Assembly (NCBI GenBank): GCA_027575805.1
Contig: JANBPU010000063.1
Location: 17,203-81,202, forward strand
Direction: 5' to 3'
DNA: 64,000 nucleotides
DNA from: Mycoemilia scoparia
Taxonomy: Eukaryota; Kickxellomycota; Kickxellomycetes; Kickxellales; Kickxellaceae
Positions 34,304 to 47,360 of the stretch are shown piece by piece (position 1 is the first letter of the stretch; the number at the start of each line of letters is the position of its first letter). The notes under the pieces are model-generated. The model saw nothing but the letters and a program-made list of their open reading frames with translations, had not been told where the DNA came from and searched no databases. Both the position numbers and the translations under genes were made by a program.

Positions 34304-37300
34304 TTACATTGAATTTTGGTAATGATGTCGACTCCAGAGTTGGTTAGAGTCTATTCCACCTTCAACAACTCCTCTACTACCGCCACCACCCATACAATTT
34401 ATCGCCGTTGCCATTGGATGATGATGGTGAGGATGGTTCACAATTTCATTATTTGGCGACATTCCGGTTCCAGGCCCATTACCTATTGTAGGAAAATAAG
34501 TTCCTCTGCCTGGTGATATAATAACAGGAGTAGTTTGGACTTGACCATTTTGTTGTAGTTGCTGCTGCTGCTGCTGTTGTCTGTGTGTCATCACCATCTG
34601 CAAGCCTCCACTACTACGTTGTTGCTGTTGTTGTTGTTGCTGGTGCTGCTGTTGGCTAGGTAATGTCCTTAATGAAAATGCTGAAGATGGATTGCCATTA
34701 TTAGTACCATTAGCAATAGCTGAAAAGTTTGGTGTTGATGGCCCAGATGGCGGCAATCTGCTAATCCGATGATTTGATCCTACAGCACCTGTGATACTAC
34801 TGCCTGATGAAGGACCAGGAGTTATCATCAATCCCTGTCGCTTACTGTTCGACCCTGAAGAGGCATATTGCTGCTGTACCTCCTGCTGCTGATGGTGAAA
34901 TCTCATAGAATTCGTTAATGAATTAGCAGCTGTGGAAGAAGATCCAAGTCCCATTTGGCTTTGGAAACTACCAACTGAAGACGATGGAGCTGAGGAAGAC
35001 GACGGTGGCACATGGATCGAATTAGGAGCAGCAGCAGCAGTAAAAGTGTTATTATTATTACCACCGTTACCACTGCTGATAGTTGCTATGGTGGCAATAG
35101 TACTGTTGTTGGAACTTCCAGGAGTAGGAGTTGTGGTGTTGGTATGAAGAGTCAGAGTTGGTGTGGTATGAAAGTCATTGGCTTGATGCTGTTGGTTGCT
35201 ATAATTATAATGACCTCCACCACCGCCATGTTTTGAATACAATCCGGCACCACCACTGTTAATAGTACCATTGGCATTCTGCCTCTGACCACCAGACGAT
35301 AACATTCGTGGATCATTACCATTAGTGGCGGAGAATGTAGATAGCTGTGTGGTCGCAAAAGCAGGCGAAGCAGGCAAGTCTTTTCTTCCAACTACCACAT
35401 TTTGATGCTGAGTGTTAGCTACATTTTGAAAATTCTGTGGTTGTTGAAGTTGATGGTGAGAACTTCTCCACTGGTTATTGGCATTACCATGCTGGATATG
35501 AAGACCATGATGTTGCTGTTGATGCTGTTGCTGAGCAGCACCATCAAGAGCTGACATCGGATTACTACTATAAGTCTGTTGTGGGGTAGTATTGAATGGG
35601 CTACCAGTAGGTCTAGTATGTGCAGCAATAGCCTCGGCCAAACCTAGCAGTGGGTCAGCAGCAATGCGTCCAAACCCCGAATCGTTATGATAGGGTGCCT
35701 GATGTTGTTGTGACTGAGAACATCTGACAGCAGTAGAAATCGTATTCATCGAAGAAGAGGTATCAATAGCGTTACGTTTCGATCTAGTAACTATCGACGA
35801 CGAGGAGAGGTTGGCACTTGTTGTTGGGTACGTATTTCCCAGACTGCTGGCACTGCCGATACTGTTGAGTGTAAAATCATTGTTTGCCTTTGATGTAGCT
35901 GTTTGTGCTTGTGCAGCTACTGCCTCTGCCGCCGATGTATTGACAGTAACAGCTGTCGTGGTAGTTGAGGCAGAAGAACTGATCGACGACCTGTTTTCTG
36001 GCAGCAACCTCCCATCCGCTCCAATAGGCCTGCGAAAAAAGGGATGCTTATAGGCTTCTTGGGCAGTGAGTCTCTCAGAGGCATCGAACCTAAGCAGACC
36101 ATCAAGAAGGTTATAGAGCTCACGGTAGATGACATTGTTATTAGGCGGAACCATGTCGCTGAGTGCCCTCATTGCACGAACGTTACGACGCGACTGGGAT
36201 GTGGTTTTGGAATTAGGGTAGCGGAGTAACCCGTTATGGTGGTAAAATTGGTTGTAAGTATCAACAGCAATTTTGTGGCGGACTCGGCCAGGTGCGGGAC
36301 CAATGACAGCTTCCATCATGGCCAGGTGCTCAAGGTCCTCGTGAGTCTGGAACAAAGCCTCGCCCGTGAGGAGCTCGAGAAGAATACAGCCAATCGACCA
36401 CATGTCGCATGGGTAGGACCAGCCCAGGCCAAGTATGATCTCAGGGGCACGGTAGTGTCTTGTGGACACTACGTGCGAGTGATATTCCTTCTCGAAAGTT
36501 GCGCTGCCAAAGTCAATAAGACATATCTTTGTCGACTTTAGAATTCGTGTCTGGACAGATGGCTTTGGTGCAAATGGTACTTTGGTATAGTCGCCATCGT
36601 AAAGGAGGATATTTTCGGGTTTAAGGTCGGTGTGGACTAGCTGAAGGCTATGCAGGTATGCAACACTGTCAAGAAGCTGCAGTCCAATGCTTTGAACATG
36701 AGCCAGTGAAAATGGCCTAAATTCGTTGGCCTTTAGGAAATCAAACACGCTAGGCCCAAGAAGGTCAAAAGCCATGCAGACATGGTCCCGATAATCAAAG
36801 GACTCGACCATATGGATACACTGGTGCATGTTGGTTGGGTCTTTCTTTTTAAGAGTGTTGAGAACACGCATCTCGATTTGAGCAGCATCTCGGTACTTTT
36901 GAATGGCCCGAACTACCTTTACAGCTACCATCTTATTTGTCGCACGATCTAGGCACTTCATGACCTTGCCAAATGTACCTTGACCTAACAGACGAATAAT
37001 ACGATCTACATCAAATCGACGTACAGCAACAAGCAATACAAAATTAGATCATCAATGTCATCACCAACAAATAAAAAGGGAGTACATATTAAATGGAGTA
37101 GTTATGATGTTTCCACACCAATCAGTCTCCATATTTACTAGTAAACTACTAAATAAATGTATATATAGATCCTTTGTATGGCCCACATACATATTATTAT
37201 GGCCAACGCCTATGGACGTGATAGCACGACCAATATTAGCTAATAATAATAATAATATAGTACTTACATCTTTCGGTAAAATCATCACCAGCAGTCACAA

Positions 37301-40300
37301 TATAGTGACCATCCTTATCGTCCCATGGTGGGCGTAGCATTGTGGTACCGACCTGAGTATATTTTTGAGATTGTTTTGTATGATAGTAATCAAGACGAGG
37401 CGGAGGTTGTTCAGATGAACAGACCAGATTTGGATGATTAGATTGTTGCGCAATAAGTTTTCGACCAGCATTCGTGCGATTCCGATTTTTATTAGCAGAT
37501 GAAGTTTGTGGAGCACGAGTACGATAGTGAAATAGCGATGAAATCAATGAAAACATGGTCATTTTGTAGAGAGCAAGCGGACACAAACAAGTGCACACGC
37601 GCCCAAGGATTCAAAGGTACAAAGTGTAGTTTTGTATAATATAGAGAGATAGATAGTTTTTGGTTAGTTATAGATTAGAGATATATATATATATATATGT
37701 GTGTGTTTTGGTGCTGATGATATAAGAATTAGTATGGACAGCTGTTGTTGGTGTGGCGGTTAGTTAATGGCACGTATCAGAACTCGATATTGTCATATAA
37801 ATGTACATAAAACACAGAGATAGACTGACTAACTGACCGACAGAGACAAAGGGGACAGGGTATAAAAAATACAAGGGAAAGTAACCCCCTAAATCAAGGG
37901 TGGAATTGAAAGTAGGTGTTAAAAATCAGAGACCAAGCTAAATACAAGAAGGGGGAGAGGAAAATGAAAGCGAGAGAAGGATAGAGGAATCTAGATAAAC
38001 TCCTGGACTAATAATTGACTCCTCTAAAAAGACTTTAAATGTTTCCCCGGATTTTGGTCGTTGTAGCTGCTTCTGCTTTTGCCGCGTAGAACGGAATAAA
38101 TGGCACCACTGGCAAATTAAGCAAGAGACAGATAGACAGACAGAGAGCAAACGAACGAGGGAGAAATGGCAGGGAAAGCAGCACGTCGCCACCACTCGAG
38201 AAAATTGGGAGGATAGCTGGCTGGCTATAAGGAGGGTCTCGATCCTAACAAAATGGCGACATGGACCAACGGTTTTAGAGTCCATTGATGACCAGCCCCA
38301 CCCTTCTCCCCACACGCAGGCAGAGAATATCCAAACGATCAATTCGCATATACTTTTACATAGGTAGTCAGAGAGGGGGTCGCAAAATACCGGCACCACA
38401 ACATAGTAAAAACTCTCCATCAACCACGGACATGCCAACTTCTGTAAGCGTAACTTGACGAATCAGACCAAACGATCATTCAAAAAGGTTGAGACTTGGT
38501 GTATGGACAAAGCCGGGAATATTTGATGACACAACAGAACGGATAGGACAGTGGTGGGGACAAAAGAAAGAAGTGCTTCCAGAGAACATTATTCGGAAAC
38601 GCATGGTCAATGGAAACAAGATTAGTGGTCCAAACCGATTTGAAAGGATCATCCAAGGCCAAAGATGAGAGGAATCATCTCTCACATGTATCCTGTATTA
38701 GGTGGCCGAGACATATAAACATTTTTATCCGTCACCACATGTGAGAAGATAAGTAAGCAGTGACCCAGACCGTATATGCAAAGGCTACTATCAGCGTCAT
38801 TATCGGCATCGTTGTTGGTGAACTTGGCACTATTCCCTTGGGAGAACTTTAGCTCGGACTTTCGTACCAGTTCTGGGAGGAGGAGAATATTGAGCAGCAG
38901 ATAACGAGCAATACATAAATAATTCGGCTAGAACTATTTGTTCTATTGCTATGGCTCTGTTTTGTTCTGTCCTAGCAATGACCAGGGATCCCGCAAAACT
39001 AGTTTTGTAATGCATGGATTAAACTTTATACCCGCACGTCCACTACGCAGCGCACCACTGGAATACCAGCGGCAAGTCATAGCTCTAGATTCCCGAGTCT
39101 ACTGCTACGATGATAATCGTTTTTTATAGACGATACACAGGTACGACGCCCCTCTCTCAAAGGCATTATTGATATGGCTAATGGCAGTATAGACAAACCC
39201 CATCCATACACAAACATGGTTGAGCCTTGAAAAATATCAGCGACTGGTTATCACCCGTGGATCCCAAGTTCCAGCCTGTGCTCTGTGTGCGTGTCTCTTT
39301 CAGGGCACCAGGCGAATAGTGGCATGAATTACGGATAATCCTGCTTGTGAGAACAAGGCTTCATCCAAACCAACTTCTCTTTATAGCCTCACTGCCTCTC
39401 TGTATTTTTGCCACGTTTGTCTGTCATTGCAGCTGCAGAGAATTGAGATCAGCAATAATGCCAAAGCCATAAAATTCTGTGGTGACTTTGTTCATATGCC
39501 ATGTTATGTTATCATAACCAAAAGAGTGAAGGAAGGGAGATGGGATAGCCGTTGCGGTAATATTGGCCTGATGTGGTTTGAGGTGGATACACCGATATGG
39601 GATTGATGACAGGACTTTGTCTGTCTGCCTCTTAACGCAACGTAGGGGAAAGGGGGAAGGAGTGTTGAAGGGATTGTAGGAAATATGGTCCGGTCCCTCT
39701 GTCTGTCTGAGTCCGAAAAGAATAATAATAATAGCAATAAACGAGAAGAATGTAGTAGTATGACAATATACCAGCACAGCATTAGGCATAGACAATTGTG
39801 TGAGAGATAGAGCGTACACTGCTCGAAAGCATGTAGCAACGCAAGGCACAACATATTCCATTATGATCAAAGATGAGATTGCATGGCTCTCTCATTTGCA
39901 TGGTGTGTGTCTATGTGGTTCGGGCACAATGGACTCTCTCCCTCTCTCACTGTCTTCTGGTCAGCTTGTCCGTCTATCTTTGACTTCTCGCCAATAACTT
40001 GCCAATAACTTATCAACAACACAACAGCTGTCAAAATAGATAAATTGTATATAGGGTATTGATTTGTACTTACACCTGAGTTAGTATTTTGTATATTGTA
40101 ATGGTGATTATGACTTTGATAGTTATTGCCAGTATGCTGAATCTTGGTCACTGTATTGGCTCCTGGTGCTGTTTGTTTTTTAGCACGCTGTCGTTTAGGC
40201 TTTGAAGCAGTCGTGGCTGTGTTACCAGATGTTGCGGCTGCCTGGCCTTGATTCTTTCTCCGGCGTTTTGTTTGACGTGCTGGTTGTGCTTGAGCTTGTG

Positions 40301-41255
40301 TCTGAGCCTGAGCCCTGGTTTGACGTCCTGCTGTCGTCGCCGTATTGGCTACGGGCTGTTGTGGTGGTGCAACCTGCTGTTGTAATTGCTGCTCAAGCCA
40401 TGGTCGTGCATTCAGACGTAAATTATATCTAGAAAATCCGACAGCTGGCGGTGCTAATGAGACATTCGGAAAGCTGGAAACATTAACACCTCCTCCGCCG
40501 ACGGCGGCGGCTGCTATCGCAGCAGCAATGGCTTCAGCATTGGATCCTGGCATCAATGTTGGGGTAGCACTGGTGTTGTTATTATGAGGTGCCATCATAT
40601 GTGTGTAGCTGACACCAGGCTGCTGCTGCTGCAAAGCTAGCTGATGATGATGTTGCTGCTGCTGTCGAATGTGAAGCTCTTGCTGTTGGCCATAGGATAA
40701 AGCGGGCTCATTTTGCTTGGATGCGTTATGTGCCACGGACCGAGTAATGTATCTAGGCGTATGTTGTTGTTGGGACGCTTGCAATGCTTGTGCTGTAAAA
40801 GGCATAATGGCGCTTGCATTCCTGTTACTATTTTGGCTGGGCTGGAAGCCAGATGTTGCAGCAACAGTTATAAGCTGCTGCTGGTGTTGTTGCTGTTGGA
40901 TTGGATTACTGGCGATGATACCTTGTGGACTAGAATGTGGAATTTGTGAAAAATAGTAAGGATGGGCTGTGTATTGGGTTTGGCTAGCAATAACTGTTGG
41001 AGTAGTCGCTGCTGTGGCTGCTGATAACGAAACACCGATGTTTTCTTGTTGTTGCTGCTGCCGCTGGGCCAAGCTGATGCCAGATCGATGTCGCCGCTGC
41101 CGGGGCTGTGGAGGTGGTGGCTGTTGCCCATAGATGTTGGGCCGGGTATCAGGCTCATCCTCATCATCGCTATCCTCGATAACTATGACCTCTCTATCAG
41201 CTGGCGGAGGCATATTGGCATGGTATGACCGCTGCCAGTCCATAATGGTGGACAT
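34304..41255 (-). CDS. KNS1: LAMMER/CLK dual-specificity kinase (Kns1/Lkh1 type), giant form
   Basis: Proposed exons: 41255-40074, 37352-37268 and 37005-34304, phases 0 and 1, 1322 residues. Exon A starts with ADREVIVIEDSDDEDEPD, a motif of fungal Lkh1 N-termini, followed by Gln-rich and basic KRRRK/KRQRAKK stretches. The kinase domain (about 423-748) has LLGQGTFGKV, HTDLKPENILL, LIDFGSA, STRHYRAPEIIL and the family-defining EHLAMMEAVIGP. A tail of about 570 residues rich in Gln, Asn, Ser and Thr follows, unusual because LAMMER kinases normally extend at the N-terminus. The family phosphorylates SR splicing factors and controls flocculation and stress growth. The kinase part is certain. Joining exon A across a 2.7 kb intron rests on matching phase, strand and the DDKDGHYIVTAGDDF linker; a shorter form could start at 37562. 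Confidence 0.85.
37268..37562 (-). CDS. Possible alternative first exon of the LAMMER kinase
   Basis: The frame that enters the internal kinase exon stays open upstream of its predicted acceptor (AG at 37354-37353) to ATG at 37562. It adds 70 residues (MTMFSLISSLFHYRTRAPQ...) before VGTTMLRPPW and keeps phase with the kinase exon. This would give a 998-residue short isoform lacking the EVIVIEDS and nuclear-type basic regions. The start could equally be unused read-through of an intron. A CA-rich leader lies just upstream. Confidence 0.4.
37353..40073 (-). other. 2.7 kb intron or inter-gene region within the kinase locus
   Basis: Bounded by GGT|GTAAGT at 40074/40073 and ACTCAG|GTC at 37353/37352. 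It is over ten times longer than most introns here. It holds TA/GT runs (37678-37710), GATA-like and AGAGAG runs, and no recognisable exon on either strand. Confidence 0.5.
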
Positions 41256-43828
41256 TTTTGCGTTCAAATTGCGGTGGTAGCACCAGGCCCAGAATTGTAA
41301 ATTGGGTGCAGTCTATTTTTGGTGGTGTGGTTCTGGCAATGGTAGGAATGCAGGGGGCCGTGATAGTGATAGTGGCAGCGATAGGTATGGTGTCGGCGCG
41401 CTGGAAACGAATAGCTGGGCTGGGTGTATGTGTGTGTGGCCTAGCCCTGGGCCAGATAGCTTGAATGCGAGCGGGCAAATTGGCTGCACAATAGTGTTTG
41501 CAGCTTAAAAACGAATGCCGGGGAGTAATGCGGGCGGGGCGAGCCAGAACGGCTCAGCAGAGATATGATATGGGCAGGAGTGGTGTCTGCGGCCGGGAAT
41601 AGAATAGAACGAGAGGTTTAGAGGCAAAATGGAGAAGAAACGAAGGAATCAGACATGGCCGGCCAAAAGCTAGAAGAGACTATGTTGGCAGGGAGCAGGA
41701 GGGCGCAATAGCGCTAGCAGCATCAACGCACATAAGCGTACAAGCCAGAAAAGCGCCATCGCAGCGGCTTGTGTGTAATCGAGCGCTCACACAACCACAG
41801 CAAAAAAGGCAAATCAAGGCAAAATGGGAGCCAGAAAAGCGCACATCCTGGCTGGCATGCCTTACAACAGCCAGCCAGCGCAATTGCAGCATATTTGGGG
41901 CGAGCTGGATATGCCTGGTGAGGAGAGTAACAAAAGAGCCGAATTGGCACAACAAGAATCACTGAAAACCCGAACGAATCTCCACCACACCTCGTTCTCC
42001 TTCATCAGGCCAACACAGTAGCAGCAGAAGAATCTTTATTAGCGAAGGACTCAATCCCACCTGTCAAAAGCAGCGCCAAACAATACTCAAAGCCGTGTGG
42101 GGTGTGACACACTGACCGCCCTGTCGTCAATGGCCTGCGTGGCCCACATCAACAAACGTGCTTTTCCGCTCTTCAGATACCTCGCCTGCCCTTTGTGCAC
42201 CCACCCCTGCTGCCCCTCCCAGAAAGCCTTTTCTCCTGCTTTCAGCAAAATTTATCTACTCCCCCTCCTACTGGCGGTGGCTCTCTTTCTTGTGCGCGGC
42301 CGTTCCTTGCCCCCAGCTGTTTACACGACTCGCCCAATTGCCATTCGCCCATCCCATGACGCTCTGATATTGATGATGGCGGAGGTGCGGTCCTGCCTGT
42401 ATCTGGAATGGCTGCTTGCTGTAGCGCTGTCTCCGCACACCAGAAAACGCCCTCACTGTACCAGCGCACACGATCGCCACTGTGCCTGCCCTTTTATCCA
42501 TATCTGGCGCCAGAGCCAACACAGGGCATATCTTTCCTAGGAATTTCCCGTTTCCATCAGAAAAGCATACTCCGAGCTCCATCATCGCACATCTGCAACT
42601 GCCTGTCAGCCTGTGTGTCTGCACTCGCATTTTAGCCCCCATCCTCCCTCGCTCACATACATACACGACCTCCACCAAGCCTCCGCCTGGTACTGCTGCT
42701 GTATTTGCAAGACCAGCGTGGCTGCTCCTATTACTGCAGCAGACAGAGAGGCACTGCTGCCTCTAATGTGTTGGAGCTCGTTTACATCACCAAAAAACAA
42801 CCCCTCCGAAAAATTATCATTTGCTGCTGCCACTGCCCTTCTCTGCTCTCAAAGAGTCCTCATGCCTCTTCCATTCTGCTCTCTGTTTATGTGTATGTGC
42901 TTGGCGGCGGCTCGTTACCATTGAGAGCCAAACCCACAACACTCGAATGTAGCGGTTCTTATTATTGGGGAGCTACAATAAGCTGTCTGAACCTGCTGCT
43001 TGTGGGCTCTTGGTTAAGTCTCCACACTCGCCCGCCCACCCAGCCAGATACAAATAAATTGCCTAGGCTTGTGCATCTGTGCCATTAGCAGCTTGGCTGT
43101 CTAGATAGATAATAAGCGTGTGTGGGTTTACAATGCTTTGGCTTTGCTGGTCCCATTAGTTGGCCCTGGTGGGACTCTGCGGCTATGTGGGTATGTCATC
43201 AGCTTGTGGAAAATCTAGTGACGGCACGCTGCTGCTGCTGCTGCTGCCCCCTTGCACTGTGTTTGCTACGAGCGCCTCTTCTTATGACGCCTGGCAGTGC
43301 TGATGTAGTTTTTGGTTGTGCCAATGCAATGGCTATTTCTGTCTGACTAGTCACACTATTGCGGATCTTCCATTCCTGTCTGCCTGCTTCTACTCTTTCG
43401 CTATCAAGTTTACTATTCAGCCATTCATCCACCTGCCATCTATCAATTGCATCCATCCCATGTCCAGCTTGGACATGGCGGCCCAGCAGCAACAACCACG
43501 TCTCCTGTTGATTGATTCTGCTCTTCTCTTTCTGTGACATATCCTGAGTTCATTTTTAATTGTTTCTTTGCAGCAGGGTGTATACATATCCGCCACCATC
43601 ATCACCAAATACAATACATTTGCCTGTGCGGATCTCCCCAACCCCCCTGCTTTCTCGCAAATTCACATCTGTGTGTGCGAAAGCGTGGCCTAAATCCCAG
43701 CCTCCAAACTCCTTGATCCTTTCCATCGAGTCTTGGCATAGGCTAGTTAAAACAAAGCATAACAAAGCACTGGCGCTCTGGCATCTATAATAAAATCCTG
43801 CCCTGTCCTGATATTGATATATATATAT

Positions 43829-43930
43829 ATATGTGAGATTATTTTTGAAGGGCTAGTCATACATTTGGCTGTGGTTGCCCCTATAATCACCGGCCACCAA
43901 AAGGCACTCTTCAAAAGCCATGACCCATTT
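43829..43930. mobile_element. MITE-A copy 7
   Basis: Shortened copy: GATTATTTTTGAAGGGC on the left, CTCTTCAAAAGCCATGACCC on the right, centre GCCCCTATAATCACCGGCCA. It is inserted next to a TA run. Confidence 0.7.
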
Positions 43931-44940
43931 CATGGAAATATATTGTATATCCTGCCTCTGATGACATATCCTTCGCCTTTCTTTCCCAAATAAGGTGTCT
44001 GGATGTCACTCTGTTATATCACCGTCAGTGCCACGTGACTTTCTTTTAGATTTAGATTTAGATTTACCTTTGCTTTGCCTTTACTTCGGTCTATTTTCTC
44101 CATGTAACTGCACCCTTCCTTTTTCCCATACTTTTATTTTCTTTTTTATGTACTTTTATTTGTGCTATTGTGTGTTAGATTGGTATCAAAGACTTTGCTC
44201 GACTATTTTTGATACCTTTATCTGTTTTTCCTTTCTACTATTACTGCGGCTCGCATTACTAATATTTCTCATTGTTGCATAATAATAGTACTCAGATAGA
44301 TGTATGGTATGGATGCTCTTTTTCTTCTTTTGGTTATGTAAATCATAAAATCCGCTTGTTTAGCATTTTTATTTTCTTATTTACACCAATTCCTTTTTAA
44401 TACTATTGGTAACTACTAAATGATGACGCCTTCTTCCCTCATAGCTATGGATACGGACACCCCTACATAAATGCATTGGCGATTATGTTAAATTTTGATT
44501 TTACCCTTTTCTTGAGTTTGTGCCCATGTACCACAAAGCCATGCACACACATACACACTGTTTTATATCTTATACATCTCTTATCTGTCCATCCATTTTT
44601 CCTGCTTTTGGAAACACATTCACGTATACACAGAGAGAAATCTTCAGAATTCTGCTTCTGTTTCAACTTCTCTTTCTTGGCTTGGTTCTGATTGTTGCTC
44701 ACTCACACATATTCACTCAAACCCATCGCTTTCCTTAAACTAAAAAAACATACCAAAGTTTTCATTTCTTCTTTTGGGTTTGCACCTTGAGTTCTTCTTG
44801 GTCAGCCCCAAAATTTGCATGGGATATACACAGACCATAATAGCATTTAAACAAGGATGCATCCACACATGCATAAGTACCAACATATTTGACCTCCTCC
44901 CCCTCCTCATTTTACATTTTCTCACACTTATTAATAAACT

Positions 44941-44999
44941 GGGGTCACCCCCATAATCGTCGACCACCAAATGTACACTTCAAACATTATTGCCCATAT
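44941..44999. mobile_element. MITE-A right half
   Basis: Only the right half remains: CCCCATAATCGTCGACCACC then CACTTCAAACATTATTGCCC. No left terminal repeat is visible nearby. Confidence 0.55.
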
Positions 45000-45406
45000 G
45001 TTATCATACCCACCACAGGCATGCCTCAATGCATCATCGTCAATAACAACAATGAACATGGACCTCAGAATTCCCAACCCAAATAGATCAATCATTTTTA
45101 TACTGCATACATTCATTTTTATGTCTGCGCACTTTGTGCTCCATAGTTAGATGCCACATTAACTATTTTTCAATCTATCCCTCTATATATATATATATAT
45201 ATATATGCGGATGCCATTATTCAATGTATTAAAAATTAATTACTATTTATATACAATGTTTACCACCATAGCGACACCAAGATAATGTAGTCAGCTATCA
45301 TTATATATATTGGCATTCTCAACTAGCCATCAATTTTTTGTTTTTATTTTTGCAGCAATTATATTAGCCATGTCTATTATAAAAAGGTCTAGATATAAAC
45401 TCATTT

Positions 45407-45518
45407 ATATGGGTGATTATTCTTGAGGGGTGACCATTTGATAATCAACTATGGTTGTCCCTATAATCGTTGGCTATCAAAGGGTGGTGGTACCCTTCAA
45501 AAAAAATGTTACGCATAT
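45407..45518. mobile_element. MITE-A copy 8
   Basis: ATATGGGTGATTATTCTTGA on the left, TACCCTTCAAAAAAAATGTT on the right, with centre GTCCCTATAATCGTTGGCTA. Confidence 0.7.
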
Positions 45519-46805
45519 TGTATATGTGCATCTACTTCAATTCACTCTATTACATACACAACCATGACCAAAAAGTATTTTATTTTAAAAAGAAGAAATA
45601 AATCCACTTTAAAAGAATAAAAATTCCAATATATCTGTCAAACATTCACACACACACACACACACACAAATATTCCAGCCACAAAAATAAGCATGATGGT
45701 GGATCGAACCGCTTACCTAATAAGTATAAACAATAAATGTCCTAATCCATGATTGGCTCAATTCTACCAATGTGATTAAAATTTGGTAACCAAGTTTGGT
45801 AATCTCCTCCTTTGTCTTTGTCATGCATGAAAATTTAAGGGTTTACACACTGTTATGCATACATGTTGATGTGGAAAAGGCTTGCAAGGTGTGTGCGAGT
45901 GACCTTCACCCTCATTTTTCGGTTTGTTGTTATTGTTATTATTATTATTATTATTTTATATTAGTCTATAACAACAATGTGTGTAAAAATAATATAAAAA
46001 TAAATACCTCTTACCATTAATATTACTATTTTATTTACCAACTATTTGAAAATATACAGCACGGTAAACAAGAGAATATTCTATCTAGGTATTTTTGAAT
46101 CTAGTTCACCAGGTTTAGCTTGAAAAATAAAGATATATATATATATATATATATATTATAGCGAATTCTGGAATAAACATTGGTTTGAATGGCTAAAAAT
46201 AAAAATAATAATACTTTGAATATTCCAGATACACCTAACTGTAGTAATTTGGATACTGCTTCAAGATAAAAAAATATACTAACTTTTTATCCAAGGAAGA
46301 TAGGAACCTGAGTACTTTGATATTTGTGTGTGTGTAAGAAAAAAATATCAAAATGCTTGCGTGTCCACACTTTAGTGTCAGCAAAAAGAGTACAGTAGTA
46401 TACGCAGCTTATTAACAGTGAGGATTTATTAGCTTTACAATAATAACAGTAGAGTCATTATGTTATGTATACGTATCTCTTCTCTAGTACTGACACACAC
46501 ACACATATATATATAAATATATAGGCAAAAATAGTAATTACTACTATTAAAATAAATATTTGCTTTATCAAAAGATTCCATGGTAAAAAGCTATTTATCG
46601 ATTTTTAAGTTTAATATAGTAGCTTAGTTTCATTTACATTTAATATTTGAGAGAGACAAATCTTTTTCTCTACTGATTATTGTTTTTCTACTTGATTTAA
46701 TATACCAAACACACACACACATGTATCTCTCAAAATATAATTAAGACAGCAACAAGATACATAAATGAGTTCTTACCACCAAAAATATACATAAACATAA
46801 ACAGG

Positions 46806-47360
46806 TATTATTTGCGTTTGTCTGTGCTACACTGACCCTGTGCTTTTGATAATAATATAAACAGGAAATGTACATTAAAAGAATAGGGATTAACAAGTGA
46901 GTTACATAGCCGGGAAAGCCTGAAATAAAGTAAAAGAGAGAGAAAAAAATAGGTAAGTAAAGTTTAGTTGCAAATGTTTGCATCACACAAAGACCGGTGT
47001 AATGGTGTGGAGAACGAAAGAGAACAAGTAGCGGGTAGATTTTGCTTTCAAAAGAGATGCATTTGCGGGGGTCATGCACTCTGTAGCAAAGGGTGAGAAT
47101 CCACAGATATTTATAATGAGTCGGAGCGCATGCATAGCTTTGTGACAATACAATACAGCACAATGAATATGGATAGAAAGAAAGGCTGCACCTGACTAGG
47201 GGGTCAATATGGTGCTTTTTAGCCAGCGTATTGAAGATGGCTTGAAGTAGGCCTGTGGCTATGTACGGAACAGAGCCATAGTAAGCAATAATAGCTGCAA
47301 TACCCATGATGCAGAAGCAAATTTGCAAGCTGCTGCCAAGAGAACATATGTATATCTGTA
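46806..47360 (-). CDS. Possible exons of an unidentified membrane protein
   Basis: A minus-strand stretch starting at 47360, after a CAG acceptor (AATGTACAG), encodes a hydrophobic segment (SSLQICFCIMGIAAIIAYYG, then SVPYIATGLLQAIFNTLAKK) ending HHIDPLVR. A GTGCAG donor lies at about 47192. A TTTCAG acceptor near 46920 leads in phase to LSRLCNSLVNPYSFNVHFLF and a TAA near 46811. Composition looks like real transmembrane coding sequence, but no start exon was found and no family is recognised. A frame at 47751-47936 (GFWSTEGFPAWRAKWGTG) may or may not belong to it. It could be a pseudogene remnant. Confidence 0.3.

Noticed and set aside
36980..37036. Kinase start at 37036 (MLVAVRRFDVD)
   Set aside because: Those residues lie in the last intron. 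Splicing at TGTAG|ATCG gives TERY-RIIRLLGQG, matching family linkers.
39867..41267. A separate Q-rich protein gene ending near 39867
   Set aside because: The tail after NTNSG is intron read-through from a perfect GTAAGT donor. The EVIVIEDS start and phase-compatible kinase exon point to the LAMMER kinase N-terminus instead.
45690..45775. tRNA on the minus strand near GGTTCGATCC
   Set aside because: The T-loop is one base short and no acceptor, D-arm or anticodon arm could be folded.
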